Below, one piece after another: positions 10,553-25,248 of a DNA stretch of 64,000 bases (position 1 is the stretch's first letter; every line of letters begins with the position of its first letter). The translations under genes and the position numbers were made by a program. The notes beneath the pieces were generated by a model. It was not told the DNA's origin, searched no databases, and was given only the letters and a program-made list of their open reading frames with translations. The stretch covers positions 57,666,709 to 57,730,708 of the forward strand of contig CM043971.1 of the NCBI GenBank assembly GCA_014529385.2, in the 5' to 3' direction. The DNA comes from Adiantum capillus-veneris (lineage: Eukaryota; Streptophyta; Polypodiopsida; Polypodiales; Pteridaceae).

Positions 10553-11822
10553 CTATGGCTTCTTTTGATAGCACTCCTAATGCAATGAAGATCAAAGTAG
10601 CAAATATGAATGCGAAAAAAAACATGAAGAGTTTGAAGCAGCAAGACTCTTAAGCCTTTACAATATCACCCACAAGAAGCAAGTAGAGGATGACATTGCC
10701 AAAGAAGCAGTGCAAAGTTATGATAACATCAACCACAAGACAATCATACAAGGAGTTATCGTGAGGGCTACAAAAGAATGTCTGAACCAACACCTCGGCC
10801 TTATAGAAAAATATTTAGGGTTAGCATGGACACCTCAAATGACTGTCCAATATATGGGTGAGACAGAGGAGGAGGTGGAAAAGAGAAAGAAAAGTGCCCA
10901 TGGGTTCCCTACAAAGCAACTGAAAGAACATGGCAAATTAATGAGGTTCGTCACCTAGGTAGTTCTTTGAAGAAAGATGGAAAATATATATATCTCAATA
11001 GGTATTCATGGAAGTTGTTAGGGTGTTCAGTGGAGGTAAATGTTACTGGGCTGAATTGTTAGAAAGGGCCATGGCTACTTAGATGGCAACAATCAAGGTA
11101 AATGGCCAAAACTTGTATACATGTTCTCATGTTCTCAAATTTGGCAAGAGATTTTGGTGGTCAAGGAGGAGTGGGGGTACAACAAGTAGAGGAGAAGGAA
11201 AAAAAAGAAGAAAGGAGGGACACCTTTGATGAAGAAAGAGGATCATAGGGAAAGGAAGAGGAGGCTCCCTCAAGCCATATAGAAATTGCACGAAAGATGG
11301 CTCACAAGAAGTTTTGGACAAATTCTCACAATATTTCCCACATTGTGACTTACATCAACATCATGAGCTTCTGTGAGGGAGGCGCCGCATACCTAGCTAG
11401 GTACGATTGGGGGCAGGGGACCGCCGGCCCGATGGGGGGGCCGGGGGTCCCCTGCCTCTAATCGTACCTAGCTAGGTATGCGGTGCCTCTCGAGCAGAAG
11501 CTCATGATGTTATGCATTGTATGAAAAACACTAAGAAAGACTCCATTTTCCTACATGAGAAAATTGCTAAATCTTCTTGTGGCTGAAAAGATGGAAAACA
11601 ACTATTGCATGGTATGACAGAAAGGACTTTGTAGTCAAATGGGTCAAAAAATTATTTGAGGAACACGAAGAGCTAAAAAGATACAAGAGGGATGCCCAAC
11701 TCAACAACCTCGCTAAGGAGGGGATAAAATATGAGCATAAATTAGCAAAATTGAAGGGGATGATAAAAAAGATTTTCAAACAATGTCCTAGGCGTTTCCC
11801 ACATGAAAAGACCAAGTGCTAA
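10553..11822 (+). pseudogene. Unrecognised interrupted coding-like region
   Basis: A plus-strand frame begins MASFDSTPNAMKIKVANMN at 10,553. After a frameshift near 10,620 it continues as KHEEFEAARLLSLYNITHKK and on to 10,958 (ending KQLKEHGKLMRFVT). A second charged stretch lies at 11,577-11,822 (WLKRWKTTIAWYDRKDFVVK, then KLFEEHEELKRYKRDAQLN). The two parts are separated by a 155-bp hairpin element at 11,357-11,511, so a former single frame may have been split. The sequence is lysine/glutamate rich and probably helical. I recognise no family. A transposon gag-like protein is possible but unproven. Confidence 0.3.
11357..11511. mobile_element. 155-bp G-rich hairpin (foldback MITE-like) element
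   Basis: Two arms of about 67 bp are near-perfect inverted copies. The left arm begins AACATCATGAGCTTCTG and the right arm ends CAGAAGCTCATGATGTT. Both carry GCATACCTAGCTAGGTACGA, itself containing the small palindrome CCTAGCTAGG. The loop at about 11,425-11,443 is GC-rich with a run of seven Gs. There is no coding capacity. A folded single strand would form a long hairpin. The target duplication is uncertain because the arms run to the edges. Confidence 0.7.
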
Positions 11823-11869
11823 GTACTGGTCTCTTTGGAGAGAATGCACACACATGTTATCCATTATAA

Positions 11870-12520
11870 TTTTTCAAACATTGTCTTAGATATTCCTTGA
11901 ATGCATGACTCATCATCATTTAGAATGTGTTAGGTGCATTGGTTAAGCCAAATGGCATCACCCGGTAATAAAATATGCCATGGAAAAGGCCATTTTGTGA
12001 TGGTCCTTTGTCTTAATGGCAAGTTGATTGTAGCCCAAAAAGCCATAAAGAAATTTGTAAGCTTCCTTGCCTACCACTCTCTCAATCACATTATATGTGA
12101 TGGATAAGGGATAGATATCTCTGATCGTGGCAACATTTACCTGTTTTAGATTTACGTACACTCATAATTTATTGTTATTTTGAGCACTACCACAATTGAT
12201 GAGATCCACTACATGTGCTCTATCTTGTAGATAAACTCAATTTCCTTAAGTTTGTATGTCTCCTCTTTGATCTTCTTTGCAAATGTTTCGGTATAAGTAT
12301 AGGGACGTTGTCTGTGTATCTTAGCATCGCTCTTAAGGAGTATTATATGTTGACAAAATGCTACCATGGATCAATGTGGAAAAGAACCACTTGATCGTGT
12401 AGGGTTCATGTCAGATGAGGTAAGGTAAATCTAGATGGCAATAAGGACAATGTAGAATGAAGGCCCACACAGTATTATGGAAGGTAGAGAGCGCTCTTTC
12501 CTTTTCCATTGGGAGCAGAT
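11870..12520 (-). pseudogene. Ty3/gypsy reverse transcriptase relic
   Basis: On the minus strand a damaged WISSIVVVLK block (12,190-12,240) is followed by VYVNLKQVNVATIRDIYPL, GKEAYKFLYGFLGYNQLAIK, HHKMAFSM and, after a frameshift, RVMPFGLTNAPNTF near 11,920. These are the fingers and palm blocks of gypsy RT upstream of the Asp-Asp motif, in the right order. The FLDGFSGYNQ block reads FLYGFLGYNQ, so the first catalytic Asp is lost. Upstream (to 12,520) similarity is weak. Non-functional. Confidence 0.75.
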
Positions 12521-14640
12521 CTTATAAGAGTGCACTAAAAAATTTGTGTCTACAAGAATGTGAGTTTATATTTTCTTTCTTTGTGATCCAAGAAAAAGCG
12601 TGTCTAATCAATCAACTACGGTTTTATGGATAGGCTAATAAAAGTCCATGGAAGCAAGTACAAATTTCAAGCATATACTTGTCTAAGAGCATCCGTGCTA
12701 TCTAGTTAATTGGCGAAGGGGGAAGAAGGAAGATTTCCTTATATAACGCATGTATTAGTTCTTAACCCCATATACACAATGTGCAAAGCATTATGATTCT
12801 TGGCATGCCATTATGTAGGCATAGGTCCACTTGGGTCTATGCTCTCAAGATTCAAGAGACAAAAAACTTCAAGTTTAATTGTCACTGCAAGGGTGGTGCA
12901 AGGAGCTATCATGAGCACCCCAATGTATGGAGAATCCACACAACATGGTGACAAATAAATCGGCAACAAAAGAAGAGAGGGACAAACAATGCTATGAGTT
13001 CTCATCATCCAAATATGTAATGGAATCAAAACAACAAAGTTTGTGGTCGTCCATGATATATCATATTTAAAACCATGGATTCAAGCAATAGACAAGGAGA
13101 TGAAAAAGACTACACCCCCAAAAATGATCATTTGACATGCAATGTAGAGCAATCAATCTATGCAGAGCAGAGGAAATCGATGTTCCACGTGAGCAGAGGG
13201 CATGTTGGAGGATGCCAATTCATTGTATTAAAAAGTGGTTTGGTGTTGTGGGCAAAAACAAATGTGATAACACTCTTAATATTCATGGCATAGGTTTGGT
13301 CTCACCATCAGTGTTAGGATTTGACAGGCAACTCAAAATGTCAAAAGACAGGTATGTAAGAAGTATGCCCTTCTGGATAGAAAGGAAAAATTTAACATTT
13401 CCCTTTCAATTACAAAAGAGTAAAAAATGTGTAAATTTAACATTGCCCTTTCAATGACAAAAGAGTAAAAAATGTCCCCTTACACAACACAAAAAACTTA
13501 AAGAACAAGCATTTTTCAGCACTACCAAATACTTGTTCATGACAAAGGCCAGCAAAGAGTCTTAGCGACATTCATTTGTACAAATGCAAATTGAATGTCA
13601 AGGCATCCATTTTCCATACAAGAAACAAGTAGACTCTATTGGAGAAACTAATCAATTCTTACACTGTCCGAGGCTGAAGCTTCATAGGGGGTAGACTGAG
13701 AGCCTGAGAAGAGTCCGAAGGTTGCTCGCAAGTCTCTGCTCACGAGTATTCGTGTAATAGACTTGGACACTCCAAGTCGAGAATCTACCGCGACAACACA
13801 AATAAACACTTCAGAACAATTCACAGTTCACAATTGATTCAACACTGGCCCGACGGAGTTCCGTGCGTAGAGATATTGGCCCCAAAGACTGGCGCCCCTT
13901 TCGATATTTCTTTATGTATTAATATGTGTTCAAAGTACAAGAGTGCGGGCAGGCGTTCACACTCGGACTTTGTCTAGATGCTCTGAGTTGTGAGGCCCTA
14001 CGTGCTTATCTAAAGAATACAAAGGGATGCTAAAAGTAGAGCCCCCAAAAGCTGAAAATCAAAAACCCCCAAAAGCTTCAAGTTAAAAGCTCCTGGAAAA
14101 ATAAAGCAAGAGACTCTTCCTCTCTCATTCTTGCTTAATGTAAAATAAATCAGCTTTTAAAGATTGCGTGAGATTTTCAAAAAGCATGCCCAAAAAGCAA
14201 ATCTGTCGCAATTTTCGCTGGCGTCCATATAACCTGCCACGTGGTAGCTCCGCGATCTTTGTCAGAATTTGCGGGACCCTGTCCGTACAGCAGTGCCACA
14301 TCAGCAATCAGCCGGATTTCGGGTGTAGGTAGAAGAGAGTGTGTATGTGTGTTGTGGGCATGCCACATCATAGTGTGTGACACTTCGTGTTGTCACAAGA
14401 CCTTCCAACTCTCTCATGCGTTGACGTAACAAATCCCACATTTCTTTCTCCTCTTTTGCTGTAGTTCCTTTGTTGTGTGTGGGGATGATGTTAGCCGCCC
14501 TTGTGGCCATCGACACCCGATATCTTTCCAAATCCCTAGAGGCACCTATAGAGAGAGGCTGAGAGCAAGAGTTACACTCGCGATGCTCGTGCCACGGTCT
14601 GGAGTCTGGCTCGTTCAAAATTTTGGGTGAGCATTGAGTC
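12521..14640. other. Stretch without recognisable gene
   Basis: Contains AT-rich spacer and, on the minus strand at 14,301-14,618, a 105-codon frame with MWDLLRQRMRELEGLV. That stretch looks like a short coiled coil and could be the start of a retrotransposon gag, but I cannot support this further. GC content rises around 13,640-14,640. Confidence 0.25.
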
Positions 14641-15215
14641 GCCCATTTCCCATTAGGTTAAGTTAAAACTTAGCAATGGCCACTGGCCCATTTTCCATTA
14701 GAATTTAGAAAATTACCAAATTATGAATGGCTTAACCACAGACCCCGATCCCCCTCATCTACTTATAATTCCTGTTAATATGTAAAATGTGAATGTGAAT
14801 GCAAATGTCTCCACTCCTACTATTGGTGGACCTTGACCTCAGTTAAACTCCACGAAGGGCTTTCCTAAGGGTTGCCCTTCTAATGACAGGAGAGTGGGAT
14901 TAGCATCCTTCCATGAGGATGGGCAGATTTTTCCTTCTCCCTTCAAAACACCGGCGTTGCCTCAAAGTGGCCTTCATACGAAGGGCTTGAGAGTCAAAGA
15001 AGGGAAGAAGGGCGTCAAATCCTAACACTGTGAGTCACCATGCTTTTGGTCAACAAGATCCTCAAAGACAAAACCATAGTCAAATGGCTATGGTTTTGCA
15101 ATCATGATGTGGAGCACACAAAGGCAATTAAAAAGCAGATGAAGGAGATATTGATTGCCGCTACGAGCGGGCCCATTGCAAGGGGGATAAACGTCTCAAG
15201 AGAAGAGCTCGAGTG
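14641..15215. other. Stretch without recognisable gene
   Basis: A plus-strand frame from 15,040 to 15,240 (LLVNKILKDKTIVKWLWFCN at its start) and scattered codons before it could be part of a LINE ORF1. I see no diagnostic motif, so it is left unnamed. Confidence 0.2.
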
Positions 15216-15300
15216 TTGCAAAACTCACAGGTGTGAGTGAGATTATATGAAGTAAATCAAAAAAATTACATGACTTGCCCTACTCACAATTTGAGCTAGG
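15216..15300 (-). mobile_element. LINE-B 3' end (minus strand)
   Basis: On the minus strand the segment shows AGGGCAAGTCATGTAATTTT, ATATAATCTCACTCAC and TGTGAGTTTTGCAA. This is the same 3'-terminal signature found at 25,545-25,630, 60,700-60,793 and 62,142-62,220. The body upstream on this strand (15,300-16,100) has open frames but no LINE domain I can recognise. Confidence 0.55.
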
Positions 15301-15457
15301 ACAACCATACTACCATAACATTGTCAACAAAAACATAACTTACACGGGCTTTACAGGGGAGGCTTACCCAAGATACAATTTGATCAAAACAGAAATCCTT
15401 AAGATCCCACATAACAGACATACCTATCCAAGCAAAGAAGCTTAGATACATGTTGCA

Positions 15458-15497
<40 letters not shown>

Positions 15498-17390
15498 TCC
15501 TTTCACTACCATTACCTTGGCAAATACTTGCATGGCATTAGGAGCTCGATACCATCCACTGAGAAGATCTAAGCTCTTGTAGGGGAGCCAAGCCCCATCA
15601 AGAAGGGGACTAGGCGCGCTGCCATCAGGACTGAAGGGTCTTCCACCCTTGCAAACCCCGTTGTCGAGGTGAACAACGAGAGTTTGGCCACCATGCAAGG
15701 CGGATCCTTCCACAAGCGTCGTGCACGTCAAAAAACCAAAACCCCATTGAAGGTAATGAGGCCAGAAAGAAGGCTTCAAGAGGAAATTGGGATGCCATCA
15801 AGCCCACCTCACAAAAATACTCCTGTAACAACATCTCCACTCACTCTCGAAGAGAGCAAGGGTAGCCGAGTGTCACCCTCCTAGGGAAATCGCTCACGTG
15901 CTAGCAAAAGTTGTCTTCCTCTCAAAAAGCAGCAGATGAAGTAGTGCCATCCATCCACAACCCACCCAAGACACCGAGTGTGTTGATCTCTATCCAAAGG
16001 GTGCCCAACCCACGAGGAACAACTATAGCTACCCAGCCCCAAACACAATAGAGGAGTGGACACCCTCGCATCAAGCTTCAAAGGAGAACACCAAGGTAGA
16101 AAACAAGTTGACCACCAAAGCCTAAAGGCCTAAAGGGAAACTTGTCAAAAGTTGGAATTGCAAATTTCAAAAGCTGCTGGCCGTTATCCTACTTAGGAAT
16201 TTCAAAGTCAGATCGATACATTGGATGAAGAATGCAAGAAAAATCTTGATTTTCTTGGTTCAATGATGTGGTATTGACTCCTTATTATTTTTCTTTACTT
16301 ATATTCTCCTATTGGGTCCTTGAATTGTCAATGTTTGGCTTGCATAGTTATGTATGGCCCCTACACTTTTGAGCCAAGGCCTTCCCAATAGCATACTATA
16401 TGCTCCTTGCACATCTAATACCGAAAAAACAACTTTTGATTCCTCAAAGTCTACCATGTTCTGGAGGTTGTCAATTAAACCATTCGACTAGATGTTGGAT
16501 AATCTGTCATTTAAATTTTGAAAGGATCCAATTTCATATCTTGAATCTCCAACCTCTATTTGACATGTTCCCCAAGGATATCTCACCTCAATCACGTGAC
16601 ACAATTTACTTTAAGTTTATCTCTATTTCTACTTCGCTACTCTATCATAAGGAGAAGATTGAAAGGAGAAGTGGAGATAGAGGCAAAGAAAAAGAGAGAA
16701 GAATCTTGAAAGATAGTATTCGGGTCCAAAAAGCACGCTCAAAAGTCTAAGGGGAAAGTTAAAAGTGAGATTGGTATTAAGAAAAGAAAGTGAATATTTC
16801 ATTAGTCAAGTGAAAAAATTAAAAGTGAGATGGGCAAGAAAAACAAAAAAGGAGTTTGTTGGATTGAAAAAGCCAATATTTCAAAAGTGAGGACTTTGTT
16901 TGCACATAGTCCTAAACACATCGTATGAAGGAGCCAAAACAAGAGACAAGCAGATCACTCTTTCTTTTAGTTTGAGGGGACTAGCAAGGAAAGAGAGGGA
17001 GGCCTTGGTGTAGGGATTTGGGAGTGGATTGGGTGCCAAGAAAAGGATCTCTCTCTCTCTCTCTCTCTCCCTCCCCAAAGCGAGCTCCCTCCATCCCCTC
17101 GTCCATAAGACAAACGACACACTCGTTCCCATAAAGAACACTTGAAATGTCTCAACACTAGAAATGGAACAAGCTTGTAGTCAAGACTGATGATAGATAG
17201 GATAGCTATCTCTTTTTTTTTTTAATGCTCATTTGAGCTAGATTTGAATTAACTCAAATTGGAAATGTACACTTTATTTGATCTATTTTAAAATGTTTAC
17301 TTTCCTAACCATGTTCAACTTCAGACATATGTCACACATGATGAAAGGATTTGAAAGAAGCAAGGAAGTGGTTCCAATTTTGAACCTATC
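15301..17390. other. Stretch without recognisable gene
   Basis: Overlapping frames occur on both strands at 15,399-16,081. The minus frame at 15,399-15,779 includes a proline run caused only by the poly-G tract. CT/GA tracts lie near 17,047-17,070. Nothing nameable. Confidence 0.25.
15461..15495 (+). repeat. 35-nt poly(G) tract
   Basis: Uninterrupted run of 35 guanines. The length is likely unstable in vivo and error-prone in sequencing. Confidence 0.9.
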
Positions 17391-17400
17391 TATCTATCTA

Positions 17401-17551
17401 TCTATACTATATATTAAGCAGATAGACATTTAGGGGGCCACGTGGCACAGTTTACCTCATCCGGTAGTGTGGCTTTGCAGCTGATCCGGTAACGCTGAGG
17501 ACAGTGCACGCTATAGAGAGAGAGGCGGCCGAAGGCCGCCGGCCACACTAG
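17401..17551 (+). mobile_element. Mini-Helitron, copy 1 (151 bp)
   Basis: It shows all Helitron termini: 5' TCTATACTATATATTAAGC, a 3' hairpin with a 7-bp stem (GGCGGCC, loop GAA, GGCCGCC; 17,524-17,540), 7 nt, then CTAG. The flanks are A on the left and T on the right, the expected insertion dinucleotide. It has no coding capacity. Inside are GGCCACGTGGCAC, ATCCGG, TGAGGACAGTGCACGC and a short GA tract. The same ordered blocks occur in reverse at 61,812-61,999, which confirms the family. It must depend on an outside RepHel protein. Confidence 0.75.
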
Positions 17552-17664
17552 TACTATATATAATTGAGCTTAAAATTTTGAAAGAAGGAGAGGGCATCCA
17601 TGTGTCACTCTCTCCTTCATTTCATTTCAAGAACCTTAAGAAACATTTTGGTTTGAAATGTAAA

Positions 17665-17700
17665 CTAGTGTATGACCCGTGCGTTGCTGCGGCCAAGAAA
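17665..17700 (-). other. Helitron-like 3' terminus (minus strand)
   Basis: Read on the minus strand: GGCCGCAGCAACGCACGGGT, then CATACACTAG followed by T. GC-rich stem, short spacer and CTAG|T fit a Helitron 3' end of the kind seen at 26,175-26,209. The matching 5' end is uncertain. A TCTATACTATATAT start lies at 21,136 on the same strand. Confidence 0.4.
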
Positions 17701-17715
17701 AGCATGGCCATTGGG

Positions 17716-21040
<3,325 letters not shown>

Positions 21041-21086
<46 letters not shown>

Positions 21087-21090
21087 TATA

Positions 21091-21132
<42 letters not shown>

Positions 21133-21136
21133 TAGA
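21041..21136. repeat. AT microsatellite ending in a Helitron-like 5' terminus
   Basis: About 90 bp of AT repeats. On the minus strand the right edge reads A|TCTATACTATATATAT, the same start as the mini-Helitron. It may be a third family member with an expanded AT tract, but no paired 3' end is proven. Confidence 0.6.
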
Positions 21137-21390
21137 TATAGATATAGAAGTGAAGGGTAAGTCATGTGTCACTCTCTCTTTCATTTCATTTCAAGAACCT
21201 TAAGAAACATTTGTTTGGTTTGAAATGTAAAAGTGAAGGGTAAGAAGTCACATGTCATTTGGTTTGAAACGTAAAAGTGAAGGATAAGTAGCAAGTACTC
21301 TGATTGTAGAAAATGAAAAGACTTAGTTTTGACTTCTCAGTGCTGGCAAAAAGTCACAATACACGCTAACAAAAATTTCCAGCCTTAAGC

Positions 21391-21406
21391 GCGCGCGTGT
21401 GTGTGT

Positions 21407-21500
<94 letters not shown>

Positions 21501-21539
21501 TACGTCTTTGCTATTTGCTGCAGCTCTGTATGTGCACGT

Positions 21540-21619
<80 letters not shown>
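21391..21619. repeat. GT/GA compound microsatellites
   Basis: GT tract 21,397-21,460 joined to GA 21,461-21,497, then a unique 40 bp, GT 21,539-21,573 and GA 21,574-21,619. The second GA tract directly abuts the 3' end of a LINE-A copy. Confidence 0.9.
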
Positions 21620-21622
<3 letters not shown>

Positions 21623-22524
21623 AATTATCGTCCACGGAGGTCAGATATGACCTATGGGACCAAAATCAAAGCATTACAAAGGATTCCTTCTGAGTGAGGG
21701 GGTTGTTGGATACATATCAGTTAAGCACTGAGGGTCCAACGAGGGGTGGAAAAGGGGGAGATAAAGTGAAATGAAAAAAACCTAAGGAGGGGTAGGTGAG
21801 GAGGGCTCCGGTTTGGGAGTTCGGAACTCCTAGATAATGGCTTTACCTCCTTGATAGACTGCCCATTTATGCGCGCTTCACGCATCTTTTGGAGTTCTGC
21901 CTTCTTCTGCTTGAGTTGGGTGTGTGTGAGATCTTCAGCAAACCAAATTCTTGTGTCCTTGAGAAGCCTTGATTGCTCAAGGAGCTTGACTCGATCTGCC
22001 TTAGTCTTGAAGGTGAGGATTGCATGGTTGGTGCGATGCTTGTGTGTAAGAGTGGTGATTGTTGTTGGGTCCCATTGTACCATATAGATTGCTGTTTGGA
22101 TGCGGGCAAAAGACTTGTGAAACTTTCCTTCTCCTTTTCCAATCGCTTGGAAGCCCCCCAATGCGAACATTGAGAGCGCTATTATCTTGTTGTCGTTGTT
22201 TGCGTAGCGTAGATACTACATGATCTTCAACTTTGCAGGAGATGGCATCCTGCACTTGAGTCTTGACCTTCTGCATGAGGGTGGTTTCCACTTCCGCTTT
22301 TGTTTCATTAAGCTTGATTTCTATCTGTTCCATCTCTTCCTTCTGGAGTTCTCTACTATGGTGAGCCGAGACTCGATGAAAACGAGCCGTTGCTTCAGCT
22401 CTTCTTTTTCCTTGCGAAGTATTTCGACTTCATTTTGAAGACGGGCGATGCCATCTATCTTTGGGCGCGTGGCTAAAACCGCAAAAAATGTGAGCTTTCC
22501 TTGAGTTGAGGCTCGAGTGGCCAT
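21620..22524 (-). mobile_element. ORF1-only LINE-A relative (about 0.9 kb)
   Basis: The minus strand carries an ORF1-like protein (see next entry). About 100 bp after it comes the LINE-A 3' signature GGTCCCATAGGTCATATCTG, then a TC tract (GA on the plus strand). No endonuclease or RT lies between. It therefore looks like a half-LINE: ORF1 plus 3' end. It relies on RT supplied elsewhere, if it was ever mobile in this form. Internal deletion of a full element is the alternative. Confidence 0.6.
21800..22524 (-). pseudogene. LINE ORF1 protein relic (coiled coil plus RNA-binding domain)
   Basis: From the start MATRASTQGKLTFFAVLATR there is a leucine/charged coiled coil (LQNEVEILRKEKEELKQRLV, about residues 30-60). 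Next come MEQIEIKLNETKAEVETTLM and a NVRIGGLP block, the usual entry to the ORF1 RNA-binding fold. The C-terminal domain has AILTFKTKADRVKLLEQS and RIWFAEDLTHTQLKQKKAEL. Two frameshifts (near 22,330 and 22,140) break the frame. LINE ORF1 proteins coat the RNA and act as chaperones. The layout matches ORF1 at 32,084-33,034, but the sequence is diverged. Confidence 0.65.
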
Positions 22525-22654
22525 GGATAGGTACTCAGACCAAAACTGAGGTTGGAATTAAATTGAGTTTGGGTTTCTGTAGGCTGTCGAACAACCCTGA
22601 CCTTTGCTGTCGAACAAGAGAGAGAGGACCAATCCCTTCCAGTCCTGCTCAAGA

Positions 22655-22819
22655 GAGTGTGTGTGTGTGTGTGTGTGTCTATTTCTGTTCGAAAGAGAGA
22701 GAGAGGGTGCCATTGATTGGCCTTGGCGCTTGCTGAGCCACCTACTCCTCTATCGCTGCCTGTCCGCCACCCTTGATCCTGGACGAGCTCCATTTTTGTC
22801 TAGCTACGGCCCTCCACAC

Positions 22820-22898
<79 letters not shown>
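22655..22898. repeat. GT and GA microsatellites
   Basis: GT tract 22,658-22,678, short GA near 22,695 and a pure GA tract of about 76 bp at 22,823-22,898. Confidence 0.9.
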
Positions 22899-22899
<1 letters not shown>

Positions 22900-23845
22900 C
22901 CACATCCGTCTCCACACTTTCTTCATTTTTTTTTGGCGAGTCAGCGGATGCTACAATGTTGAGAGCTCCAACGTGACCATCCAAGATTTTTAGCTTTCCC
23001 AAGTTTTCACATCTCAAACTCCTGACATAGGCAAGAAAGAAGGAGTCTTGCAAGGGGACATGTGGCATTGCCTGCTGGTATAGTGCTCACCGCAACGATC
23101 ATGCAAGGCGGCTCTTTGATTGAGTGTTTGGGAAAAATGTGTCTCAACTTAATATCATGCCGTTTTCAATTTCAAAAATACCGGTTGAGGGCAAGGGAAA
23201 AAGGAGAAATTCCACCCCAAAATAGAGAAAAATAATGTAAAACCTGCAAAATAAATCTAATTTTCAAAATTTCCTCTTGGAAAATTAAGGGGAATTAATT
23301 TTGTACGTTTAAAAATTTATTTTTCAAAAACACTAATGTGATTGCATTGGAGGATAATCATTGCCATTCGAGGGTATTGGCATTGGTCTTGGAGTTAGCA
23401 ATCCTTTGCTCATTTGGATCCTCCTTGGTGTTGCATACCTAATGTGAGCCCTTTGCCTCTCCCTAGAAATGATGACTCTGGTCTCTTATTGTAGGGATGC
23501 CTCCATGTCATTTTGCTTTCATTTAGAGCCTAGTCACTTTGGAACGGCTAAATAGCATTCCAGCTTTGTTTGCAAGTCAAGAAAACCGGTGGCTTCAAAG
23601 ATAAATGCTTGATTTGCTTGAGTGATGAGATAGATCTTGAGCAGGTTCTTGCTAGCCGAGAGGGCCTCAAAAGTCAACCATGTGAAAGGCTATGCCCGTT
23701 TCAAGGCTCTTAACTACCACAATTAGACAGATAGAGAGAGAAGAGCTGACTCGTGCACGGGCAGAAAGCAGGCTCGCTGGTACACGCGACCAGGCTCTTA
23801 GCCTCTCACATGCTTCATTTTAATACTACAAACTAGACATGTAGC

Positions 23846-23908
<63 letters not shown>

Positions 23909-24062
23909 GTTTTTCTTCCTACTAATGTGGTTTGAGACCGGTTAATCTTGAGACCTGTTAATCTTGAGACCGACTAATCTCGACTCTCAGCTATTAAGTT
24001 TAGGCAAACCTTATCCAATCCAAACATAGTTGACAACAAGTCGTCATGCTGCATAGCAAATT

Positions 24063-24066
<4 letters not shown>
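22899..24066. other. Non-coding stretch with a GA tract
   Basis: No gene recognised. A GA tract of about 58 bp lies at 23,850-23,907. The phrase TTAATCTTGAGACC is tandemly repeated near 23,941-23,970. Confidence 0.4.
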
Positions 24067-24117
<51 letters not shown>

Positions 24118-24296
24118 AGAAGAAGAAGAAGAAGAAGAAGAAGAAGAAGAAGAAGAAGAAGATCACAAGAGACCTAAAAGTTTTAGCCGATGAACATTGG
24201 TTCTTGAACTCAAGGGCTTGCATGCTCACATACTTAACAAAGAGAGGGGGACCTAGCTTTTAATATCATAGAAACAATCACAGTTACCTCAAAGGT

Positions 24297-24350
<54 letters not shown>
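24067..24350. repeat. GA, GAA and GA microsatellites
   Basis: GA 24,067-24,115 passes directly into GAA 24,113-24,162. After 140 bp of unique DNA a further GA tract runs 24,300-24,349 and abuts a LINE-A 3' end. Confidence 0.9.
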
Positions 24351-24351
<1 letters not shown>

Positions 24352-24862
24352 CTTAAAGTTCAGATTGACCTATGGGACCAAGTACAACATGTAAATTGCT
24401 TGAAGACTATGGATATAAGGGTAACCACTAACAAGTTGAATCCATGAGGTGGCTAGGAGAGAAAGGTATGTAGGCCATGGTATGGGCTAAAATGTGGGTA
24501 AAGCAAGTTTGATGTGATCAAAAGCTGAGCACTCATGTAGGGTATGATGATCGCACTCTCAAATTGTTAAGGGATATAATTCGCATACAACAAGAGACTC
24601 TCCTCCATGTAGTGCCTCAATGCTCTATCTCACATTTAAGGGAGTGGGAATTAAGCCAAATGGTTGCTATGGTATAGAATATGGGTAAGGGCAAGCATGT
24701 GAATGGTTGAATACATTCCTTTCTTTCAAAGAAGAACGTGCATGTGTGCTCCATGTGTGTGTATGTTTTTTTTTTGCAGCACGCCCTTTCTTTTAGCATG
24801 ATGCCCAAAACTCTTGCAAAGAGAAATGATTGAGTGAATTTTTTTGCTTTCATTTCCCTCAC
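24351..24862 (-). mobile_element. 5'-truncated LINE-A copy
   Basis: Minus-strand codons read FFFERKECIQPFTCLPLPIF, then TIATIWLNSHSLKCEIEH. This parallels FFAERGNCTRTYMLEPIPLS / TIAAIRLSSHFLRCEIGC near the end of LINE-A ORF2 (about 28.97-29.1 kb). The 3' end shows GGTCCCATAGGTCAATCTG and then the TC tract. A stop replaces the codon after CEIEH. Only the last roughly 500 bp of the element remain, typical of incomplete reverse transcription. Confidence 0.7.
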
Positions 24863-25161
24863 ATTTTAAGGTGACAATGGTGCCCAGATGTACACAAACA
24901 AACAATATGGAGCTTATATTACTAACCTACTTATAATCAATTGCAAGAGACCTCAACATCCATGCAACGAGTCTTGGTAGATGCAAGTGTACATGCTAGC
25001 AAGATTGAGTGCAATCCAACCTGTAAATTTTGAAATTTATCCACATATAGAGACAAAGTTTCTATAGCCATGCAATCACCCCCAGGTCACACACCCATCA
25101 TGAATATTGCCTTTGAGAAGCAAATGACACAGTGCTCATCAAATCAGTTGTGCATACCAAA

Positions 25162-25248
25162 ATGGCAAAGTTTCTTCTACTACTATGTGGTGTAATGTTG
25201 GCATGTTGGGTCATGGCTGGTACATGCATCCTAAGTGCCAACAAATAG
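25162..25248 (+). CDS. Short open frame with signal-peptide-like start (unrecognised)
   Basis: The frame begins MAKFLLLLCGVMLACWVMAG: a charged start, a long hydrophobic core and a small-residue end, as in a secretory signal peptide. It stops after 28 codons. One base shift away, a second frame runs DLVDCDAPNARPSYTREAWE to FYHDQCLDW and a stop at about 25,350. Joined across a frameshift this would resemble a small secreted protein. I recognise no family, and chance cannot be excluded. Confidence 0.2.
   Translation: MAKFLLLLCGVMLACWVMAGTCILSANK

Noticed and set aside
12521-14640. Possible LTR retrotransposon leader or LTR in the GC-richer part (13.6-14.6 kb)
   Set aside because: No TG...CA pair, primer site or second copy found by eye.
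15399-15779. 126-codon minus frame with a poly-proline stretch
   Set aside because: The proline run is only the 35-nt G tract. No domain and overlapping frames on the other strand.
21366-22993. Open frames rich in Arg-Glu, Val-Cys or Ser-Leu
   Set aside because: Products of GA, GT and CT microsatellites on either strand.
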